DNA from: an uncultured Christensenellaceae bacterium
GTDB lineage: Bacteria > Bacillota > Clostridia > Christensenellales > Pumilibacteraceae
Assembly: GCA_910588155.1 (NCBI GenBank)
Contig: CAJUPB010000026.1
Span: forward strand, 1 to 11,193
Reading direction: 5' to 3'
Length of the DNA: 11,193 nucleotides
A program made the translations under genes and the position numbers. Shown here one piece after another: positions 7,127-11,193 of this stretch. Below the pieces are notes generated by a model that was not told the DNA's origin, made no database searches, and saw only the letters and a program-made list of their open reading frames with translations. Within the stretch, counting starts at the first letter, position 1; the number at the start of each line of letters is the position of its first letter.

Positions 7127-7806
7127 TGATTTATGCATTGAAGATTGCGGCGGTGGTTATAGGTTCATATCTGTTCGGTAATATTAACCCCGCGCTGATT
7201 ATTTCCAAACTGAAAAAACAGGATATTCGTAAGATGGACAGCGGCAATCCCGGGTCGATGAATATGTTCCGTAATTACGGCGTTGTTTTGGGCGTAGTCA
7301 CTCTGCTGTGCGATGCGATTAAAGGAGCAATTCCCTGCATTCTCGGTTGGTGGCTTTTGGGTGACGAGTTCCGTTTTTCGCCCGACAGATTCGGATTGTA
7401 TCTCGGCGGATTTTGTGTCATACTCGGACATATATTTCCCGTATTTCTCAAATTCAAAGGCGGAAAGGGCATAGCCAGCTCCATAGGCGTATGTTTGGTT
7501 GCGGACCCGATTGTAACATTGATTACATTTGTTATCGGAGTGATATTTATTTTGATAACCAAAATGGGCTCGATTACTTCTTTTATTATAATATCGATAC
7601 CGTTGGCTATCGAGGGGTTGAAAGTATCGTCTTCGGTAAACGGATATATCGCCGTAGTGCAATTGCTTTTGATTTTCGCTCTTTTCTCGTTGACGCTGTT
7701 TGCACATAGAAAAAACGTCGTCAAACTGTTTACAGGAAAAGAGAGCAAGACCGTGCTTTTCGGGAAGAATAAGTCGGCAAAGAAAAACAAATCGGTTTCG
7801 AAATAA
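7126..7806 (+). CDS. plsY: Glycerol-3-phosphate acyltransferase PlsY
   Basis: PlsY transfers an acyl group from acyl-phosphate to glycerol-3-phosphate, the first acylation step of phospholipid synthesis at the inner membrane. The 226-aa protein shows the three conserved loops: SYLFGNINPA (~14-23), SGNPGSMNMFR (~39-49) and GHIFPVFLKFKGGKGIASS (101-119), set among about five membrane segments. The Lys-rich C-terminal tail (~205-226) is an extension of unknown use. I chose ATG 7126 because AAGGAG sits at 7109-7114 and the first membrane helix begins right after; an in-frame ATG at 7078 lies inside der and would add an unrelated 16 residues. The gene is followed by a clear terminator. gpsA, whose product makes its substrate, is not next door. 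Confidence 0.95.
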   Translation: MIYALKIAAVVIGSYLFGNINPALIISKLKKQDIRKMDSGNPGSMNMFRNYGVVLGVVTLLCDAIKGAIPCILGWWLLGDEFRFSPDRFGLYLGGFCVILGHIFPVFLKFKGGKGIASSIGVCLVADPIVTLITFVIGVIFILITKMGSITSFIIISIPLAIEGLKVSSSVNGYIAVVQLLLIFALFSLTLFAHRKNVVKLFTGKESKTVLFGKNKSAKKNKSVSK

Positions 7807-7809
7807 TTC

Positions 7810-7832
7810 AAAGCGTCGAAAGGCGCTTTTTT
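7810..7832 (+). terminator. Rho-independent terminator after plsY
   Basis: The stem AAAGCGTC (7810-7817) pairs with GGCGCTTT (7822-7829), with one G-T wobble, around a GAAA (GNRA) tetraloop. The T run continues to 7832. It lies four bases past the plsY stop and closes the DUF512-der-plsY unit. Confidence 0.88.
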
Positions 7833-7842
7833 CATATCGCAA

Positions 7843-7871
7843 ACATATCGCAGAGTCATAGCGCATATATT
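7843..7871 (+). promoter_or_regulatory. Candidate sigma-E promoter for spoIVA
   Basis: ACATATC (7843-7849) and CATATATT (7864-7871) are 14 bp apart. They resemble the mother-cell sigma-E elements known from Bacillus (about ATATT and CATACAAT). The predicted start is near 7878, followed by AGGAG at 7888-7892, seven bases before the spoIVA ATG. SpoIVA is sigma-E dependent in Bacillus subtilis, which supports the reading. The match is by eye in AT-rich DNA, so it is provisional. Confidence 0.5.
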
Positions 7872-7899
7872 TAAATATCACATTTATAGGAGTATCGCT

Positions 7900-9381
7900 A
7901 TGGAAAGTTTCGATATTTATAGAGATATAAGCGAAAGAAGCGGCGGCGACATATATATAGGCGTTGTCGGACCGGTTAGGTCTGGGAAATCGACGTTTAT
8001 TACAAACTTTATGGAAAAGCTTGTTTTGCCGCATATAGACGACAAATACGAAAAAGAACGTATGATGGACGAACTGCCTCAAAGTGCAAACGGTAAGTCG
8101 ATTATGACAACGCAGCCGAAGTTTGTGCCGAACGAAGCCGTCAAGTTGAAGCTTGCGGAAAACGTCGAAGCAAACGTTCGTCTCGTCGATTGCGTCGGCT
8201 ACCTTATCGACGGGGCTACCGGACATATGGACGGGGAAAAGCCGCGTATGGTAAAAACGCCTTGGAATGACGAAGAAATACCGTTTCACGCAGCGGCGGA
8301 GATAGGGACCAAAAAAGTCATAACAGACCATTCCACGATAGGGATAGTTATGACCAGCGACGGTTCGATTTCCACGGATTTGCCGCGGACTGCGTATGTT
8401 CAAGCGGAAGAGCGTGCAGTCGGCGAATTGAAAGCTTTGGGAAAACCCTTTATAGTCATTGTCAATTCCACAGTCCCGACTTCGCAGGAAACGGAAAAGC
8501 TTGCGCAAACGCTTTCGGAAAAATATTCGAATGCTGTTATGGCGGTAAACGTTGCGAGTATGTCGGAAAGCGATATACTAGGCATTTTCGAAAAAGTCCT
8601 TATGGAATTTCCTCTTGCGGACGTGGACGTCAAATGTTCGAAGTGGATGCGCGCATTGCCGTATACAAACAAAATTATCGCTTCGCTCTGTGAAACCGTG
8701 GCACAAAAAACTGCAGATATGAAAAAAATGTCCGACTATGAAAAACTGAATATAGATTTCGAGGACAGCGAATATTTCGAGTGCATAAAAGCAGAGCTTG
8801 TAGAACCGGGCAGAGGAAGAGTCACGTTCTGCGTCACTCCGAAAGAGAATCTTTTCTTTACTGCTCTTTCGCAAGAATGCGGAGTGGAGATATCCGACGA
8901 TTTCGAGCTTATGAGTTCGCTGAAAGACCTTGTGAGCGCGAAGAGGGAATATGACAAAATCAGTGCGGCATTGGAGGAAGTCAAACTCAACGGATACGGG
9001 GTGGTTACTCCGTCTATGGACGAAATGACCCTCGAAGAGCCGCAGATAGTAAAACAGGGTTCGCGTTTCGGCGTGAAGCTGAAAGCGTCCGCACCGTCGT
9101 TGCATATTATGCAGGTCGATATTCAGACGGAAGTGAGTCCGATAGTGGGAACGGAACAACAGAGCGAGGAAATGGTCAAATATCTTTTGAGTGAATTCGA
9201 GAATGACCCGAAAGGCATTTGGGAAACGAATATGTTCGGCAAATCGCTTCATATGTTGGTAAACGAAGGCTTGAACAACAAGTTGACCTCTATGCCCGAC
9301 GACACGCAAAAGAAAATGCGCAAGACTCTTTCCCGCATTGTTAACGAAGGAAAAGGCGGCGTCATTTGTATCCTTTTGTAA
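7900..9381 (+). CDS. spoIVA: Stage IV sporulation protein A (spore coat ATPase)
   Basis: SpoIVA polymerises on the forespore surface, using ATP hydrolysis, to form the basement layer on which the coat is built. The 493-aa length matches the ~492 of Bacillus. The N-terminal P-loop domain has a Walker A GPVRSGKS (residues 24-31), followed by DELPQSANGKSIMTTQPKFV, VRLVDCVGY, HAAAEIGT and STIGIVMTSDGSI. The C-terminal part keeps EPQIVKQGSRFGVKLKA, GTEQQSEE and the end INEGSGG-like motif as VNEGKGGVICILL, the region that targets SpoIVA to the forespore via SpoVM in Bacillus. It is a single-gene unit with its own candidate sigma-E promoter and a strong terminator. It is the clearest evidence that the organism, or its recent ancestor, forms endospores. 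Confidence 0.97.
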   Translation: MESFDIYRDISERSGGDIYIGVVGPVRSGKSTFITNFMEKLVLPHIDDKYEKERMMDELPQSANGKSIMTTQPKFVPNEAVKLKLAENVEANVRLVDCVGYLIDGATGHMDGEKPRMVKTPWNDEEIPFHAAAEIGTKKVITDHSTIGIVMTSDGSISTDLPRTAYVQAEERAVGELKALGKPFIVIVNSTVPTSQETEKLAQTLSEKYSNAVMAVNVASMSESDILGIFEKVLMEFPLADVDVKCSKWMRALPYTNKIIASLCETVAQKTADMKKMSDYEKLNIDFEDSEYFECIKAELVEPGRGRVTFCVTPKENLFFTALSQECGVEISDDFELMSSLKDLVSAKREYDKISAALEEVKLNGYGVVTPSMDEMTLEEPQIVKQGSRFGVKLKASAPSLHIMQVDIQTEVSPIVGTEQQSEEMVKYLLSEFENDPKGIWETNMFGKSLHMLVNEGLNNKLTSMPDDTQKKMRKTLSRIVNEGKGGVICILL

Positions 9382-9401
9382 TTTAATAATCATCATTATG
9401 A

Positions 9402-9443
9402 GACAAACGGACTCGAATATTCGAGTCCGTTTGTCATTTTTTT
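9402..9443 (+). terminator. Strong terminator after spoIVA (34-bp perfect palindrome)
   Basis: Positions 9402-9435 form a perfect inverted repeat centred between 9418 and 9419: the arm GACAAACGGACTCGAAT is followed directly by its reverse complement. In RNA this gives a stem of about 15 bp with a 4-nt loop, followed after one A by seven T (9437-9443). It begins about 20 bases past the spoIVA stop. There is no matching A run on the left, so it looks one-directional. Confidence 0.9.
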
Positions 9444-9462
9444 AATTCGATGTGCGAAAACA

Positions 9463-9491
9463 TTGATTTTTTTTTCTTTCTGCGATATAAT
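9463..9491 (+). promoter_or_regulatory. Promoter for rdgB and phosphoesterase, predicting a leaderless transcript
   Basis: TTGATT (9463-9468) and a perfect TATAAT (9486-9491) have a 17-bp spacer that is mostly T. Position +1 by standard spacing is 9498, exactly the A of the rdgB ATG. There is no Shine-Dalgarno before that ATG. The layout (-10, six bases, ATG) is the same as at the DUF512 gene. Confidence 0.7.
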
Positions 9492-9497
9492 GGCATT

Positions 9498-10076
9498 ATG
9501 GAAAAACTGATAGTGGCAAGTAATAACAAAGGTAAGATTTCCGAAATAAAGGCTTTGCTTTCCGATTTGTTTGACGTAAGGTCGCTGTCGGACGAAGGCA
9601 TAGTTTCCGAACCGGAAGAGACAGGTGCGACTTTCGAAGAAAATGCAGTTATAAAGGCAAAAGCCGTTTATATGTTGACCGGATGTATGACCCTTGCCGA
9701 CGACAGCGGATTGATTGTCGATTGTTTGGGCGGAGCGCCGGGGGTTTACTCGGCAAGATATGCGGGTGATAAAAGCACGGATAAAGAAAACAACGAATTG
9801 CTTTTGAGGAATATGGAGGGCAAGACATACAGAAGCGCTCGCTTTGAAAGTGCGGTCGCATTATATCGAAGCGAAAACGATGTTATTATCGCGCGCGGCG
9901 TTACGGAAGGCAAAATTTTGACACAAGAGAGCGGCAATGGCGGTTTCGGTTATGACCCTTTGTTTTTTTCTTGCGATTTGAATAAATCATTCGGAGACGC
10001 GACGGCGGAAGAAAAAAATTCCGTCAGTCATCGTGCGAGAGCTTTGCGTGCATTGGCGAAAAGGTTGGGGTTATGA
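9498..10076 (+). CDS. rdgB: RdgB/HAM1-type non-canonical purine NTP pyrophosphatase
   Basis: The enzyme hydrolyses dITP, XTP and related damaged purine nucleotides to monophosphates, keeping them out of DNA and RNA. The 192-aa length is typical. Family motifs are ASNNKGKISEI at the N-terminus (usually SxNxGKxxEI), EETGATFEENAVIKAKA, LADDSGLIVDCLGGAPGVYSARYAG (acidic residues D68 and D69), and GFGYDPLFF near the C-terminus. Met 9498 is preferred over the upstream in-frame ATG at 9450, because that one lies upstream of the promoter and would add a Phe-rich stretch encoded by the T tract. It ends in an ATGA overlap with the phosphoesterase gene, a pairing common in Bacillota. Confidence 0.95.
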   Translation: MEKLIVASNNKGKISEIKALLSDLFDVRSLSDEGIVSEPEETGATFEENAVIKAKAVYMLTGCMTLADDSGLIVDCLGGAPGVYSARYAGDKSTDKENNELLLRNMEGKTYRSARFESAVALYRSENDVIIARGVTEGKILTQESGNGGFGYDPLFFSCDLNKSFGDATAEEKNSVSHRARALRALAKRLGL

Positions 10077-10540
10077 AAATAGCGGTAGTCGGCGATTCTC
10101 ACGGGAACGGAAAAAAACTTATCGATTTGTGCGACGTTTTTAACGAATGCGACGCTTTATTTTTTCTCGGCGACGGAGAAAGGGATTTGACCGAACTCAA
10201 AGGATTTATAAATGTTCCGATATATGCGGTTTCCGGAAACAACGATTTCGGGTCTTTGCTTCCGAAAGAATCGGTGGCGCAGGTGGGAGGAATGAAATTT
10301 TTTTTGACGCACGGTCACTTATACGGCGTTGACAGAGATTTATTGCGGCTTACTTTGCGGGCAAAGTCGGAACAATGCGATGCGGTATTTTTCGGACATA
10401 CTCATATTCCCACGGTGAAGTATAACGATATACTTGTTATGAATCCGGGAAGTTTGACTTATCCGAGAATGGGGAAACCGTCATACGGAATAGCGGAAGG
10501 AGATAAAAACGGTCTTTTCGGAAAAATTATATATATTTAG
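10073..10540 (+). CDS. YfcE/MJ0936-type metallophosphoesterase
   Basis: A 155-aa calcineurin-like phosphoesterase of the small YfcE/MJ0936 type, expected to bind two metal ions and cleave phosphodiesters in vitro; its natural substrate is unknown. The metal-binding blocks are in order: GDSHGN (D8, H10), FLGDGE (D34), SGNND (N56), LTHGH (H80) and FGHTH (H109, H111), followed by NPGSLTYPR. The start overlaps the rdgB stop as ATGA, with AAAAGG about eight bases upstream, so it should be made together with RdgB. The shared operon suggests, without proving, a nucleotide-related role. The stop is followed within 12 bases by the tRNA promoter and no hairpin terminator, so read-through into the tRNAs is possible. 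Confidence 0.92.
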   Translation: MKIAVVGDSHGNGKKLIDLCDVFNECDALFFLGDGERDLTELKGFINVPIYAVSGNNDFGSLLPKESVAQVGGMKFFLTHGHLYGVDRDLLRLTLRAKSEQCDAVFFGHTHIPTVKYNDILVMNPGSLTYPRMGKPSYGIAEGDKNGLFGKIIYI

Positions 10541-10551
10541 GTTTGAAATTC

Positions 10552-10580
10552 TTGACAATCGATTAAATATATGGTATGAT
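10552..10580 (+). promoter_or_regulatory. Strong promoter for the tRNA cluster
   Basis: A perfect TTGACA (10552-10557), a 17-bp spacer and TATGAT (10575-10580) make the closest match to consensus in the window. The predicted start is near 10587, ten bases before tRNA-Gly. This fits a highly expressed stable-RNA operon. Confidence 0.85.
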
Positions 10581-10596
10581 TTTTCAGTCTGCATAT

Positions 10597-10670
10597 GCGG
10601 GTGTAGCTCAATGGTAGAGTTCCAGCCTTCCAAGCTGGCTGCGTGGGTCCGATTCCCATCACCCGCTCCA
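10597..10670 (+). tRNA. tRNA-Gly (anticodon TCC)
   Basis: The acceptor arm GCGGGTG pairs fully with CACCCGC, followed by discriminator T and encoded CCA. The anticodon stem CCAGC/GCTGG holds the loop CTTCCAA with TCC at 10629-10631. The T loop region (GGGTCCGATTCCC) has C where T54-T55 usually give TTC. Length 74 nt. Confidence 0.96.
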
Positions 10671-10682
10671 TTTATTTTTTTT

Positions 10683-10759
<77 letters not shown>

Positions 10760-10785
10760 GTGAACAGCTTTCTGTTCGATTATGC

Positions 10786-10863
<78 letters not shown>

Positions 10864-10868
10864 TTTAA

Positions 10869-10943
10869 AGGGGTGTCGCCAAGCGGTAAGGCACGAGACT
10901 TTGACTTTCGCACTCGCAGGTTCAAATCCTGCCACCCCTGCCA
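10869..10943 (+). tRNA. tRNA-Gln (anticodon TTG)
   Basis: The acceptor AGGGGTG pairs with CACCCCT, followed by G and CCA. The anticodon stem CGAGA/TTTCG (one G-T) holds the loop CTTTGAC with TTG. The T arm is GCAGG TTCAAAT CCTGC. It lies only five bases after tRNA-His, so the two must be processed from one transcript. Length 75 nt. Confidence 0.95.
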
Positions 10944-10975
10944 AATATAAAAAAGTCGCAAGACTCAAACATCAA

Positions 10976-11051
10976 TGGGGTGTCGCCAAGCGGTAAGGCA
11001 ACGGACTCTGACTCCGTCACTGCGTAGGTTCGAATCCTACTACCCCAGCCA
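10976..11051 (+). tRNA. tRNA-Gln (anticodon CTG)
   Basis: The acceptor TGGGGTG pairs with TACCCCA (one G-T), followed by G and CCA. The anticodon stem ACGGA/TCCGT holds the loop CTCTGAC with CTG. The T arm is GTAGG TTCGAAT CCTAC. The D arm is identical to that of the preceding tRNA-Gln(TTG), which suggests a tandem duplication followed by anticodon change. The variable loop has six bases against five in its neighbour. Length 76 nt. Confidence 0.95.
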
Positions 11052-11058
11052 CAAAATG

Positions 11059-11087
11059 TCGGTTTGCATTATTGCAAGCCGATTTTT
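11059..11087 (+). terminator. Rho-independent terminator of the tRNA cluster
   Basis: The stem TCGGTTTGC (11059-11067) pairs with GCAAGCCGA (11074-11082), with one G-T wobble, around a 6-nt ATTATT loop. Five T follow (11083-11087). It begins seven bases after the last tRNA CCA. The remaining ~105 bases to the window end are AT-rich, and I see no gene or convincing signal in them. Confidence 0.88.
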
Positions 11088-11193
11088 AAAAAGCTTTGCT
11101 TTTGCTAGAAATTTATGTCACGGTTTGACGAATTATTTTGAAAAGTCAAGTAAATAAATAGAATTTTTGGAAAAATATTTTCAATAAAACAAA

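Noticed and set aside
5819..7138. A 439-codon open frame on the minus strand opposite der
   Set aside because: It mirrors der along its full length, has no domain signature, and is explained by the codon bias of der leaving few stops in that antisense frame.
7165..8508. A 447-codon open frame on the minus strand across plsY and spoIVA
   Set aside because: It runs antisense through two clearly conserved genes plus a terminator, its peptide has no recognisable motif and is rich in Arg, Tyr and Phe, and no promoter or ribosome-binding site was seen for it. It is a codon-usage shadow.
10671..10682. T-rich spacer after tRNA-Gly as a terminator
   Set aside because: There is no dedicated hairpin before it, and the following tRNAs have no promoter of their own that I can see. 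It is more likely a processing spacer.
11088..11193. Possible attachment site or integrated element downstream of the tRNA cluster
   Set aside because: tRNA ends are common integration sites, but no repeat of a tRNA 3' end and no integrase is visible before the window ends. A weak TTGAC/GTCAA repeat (11125-11149) is too short to support anything.

Overview
The window reads as ordinary chromosome from a spore-forming member of the Bacillota, most likely an uncultured Clostridia-type lineage. The main evidence is a full-length spoIVA with a candidate sigma-E promoter. The pairing of a DUF512 radical-SAM-like gene with der and plsY, and the nrdR plus RluA-type synthase pair, also fit this group. 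All ten full-length protein genes and all five tRNAs are on the + strand, and intergenic gaps are short. No transposase, integrase, CRISPR array, phage gene or toxin-antitoxin pair is visible.

Layout. (1) 1-1446: a possible 3' tail of an upstream gene, a promoter, nrdR, and a coupled RluA-family pseudouridine synthase. (2) 1457-3708: a sigma-A-type promoter drives a DUF975-like membrane protein with a long low-complexity tail. It abuts (stop codon next to a TTG start) a membrane-anchored, degenerate cyclophilin. (3) 3729-4507: a terminator-like hairpin swallows the Shine-Dalgarno of a DUF1614 membrane protein. (4) 4504-7832: a promoter overlapping the DUF1614 stop codon drives a DUF512 protein, der and plsY, which overlap end to end and finish at a GNRA-loop terminator. 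(5) 7843-9443: spoIVA with its own candidate sigma-E promoter and a very strong terminator built on a 34-bp perfect palindrome. (6) 9463-10540: promoter, RdgB/HAM1-type nucleotide pyrophosphatase, and an overlapping YfcE/MJ0936-type phosphoesterase. (7) 10552-11087: a near-consensus promoter, then tRNA-Gly(TCC), tRNA-Arg(TCT), tRNA-His(GTG), tRNA-Gln(TTG) and tRNA-Gln(CTG), all with encoded CCA, and a terminator. The last ~105 bases are AT-rich with nothing recognisable.

Most of the content is housekeeping: control of ribonucleotide reductase genes, RNA modification, ribosome assembly (Der), phospholipid synthesis (PlsY), spore-coat basement layer (SpoIVA), nucleotide-pool cleaning and tRNA supply. 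I do not see a clear new defence or mobile system. The best unusual signals are regulatory. Two genes (DUF512 and rdgB) have good promoters whose predicted transcription start falls exactly on the A of the ATG, which implies leaderless mRNAs, while their neighbours have ordinary Shine-Dalgarno leaders. The DUF1614 gene has its ribosome-binding site buried in a terminator-like hairpin. The cyclophilin-like protein has lost the usual catalytic residues.
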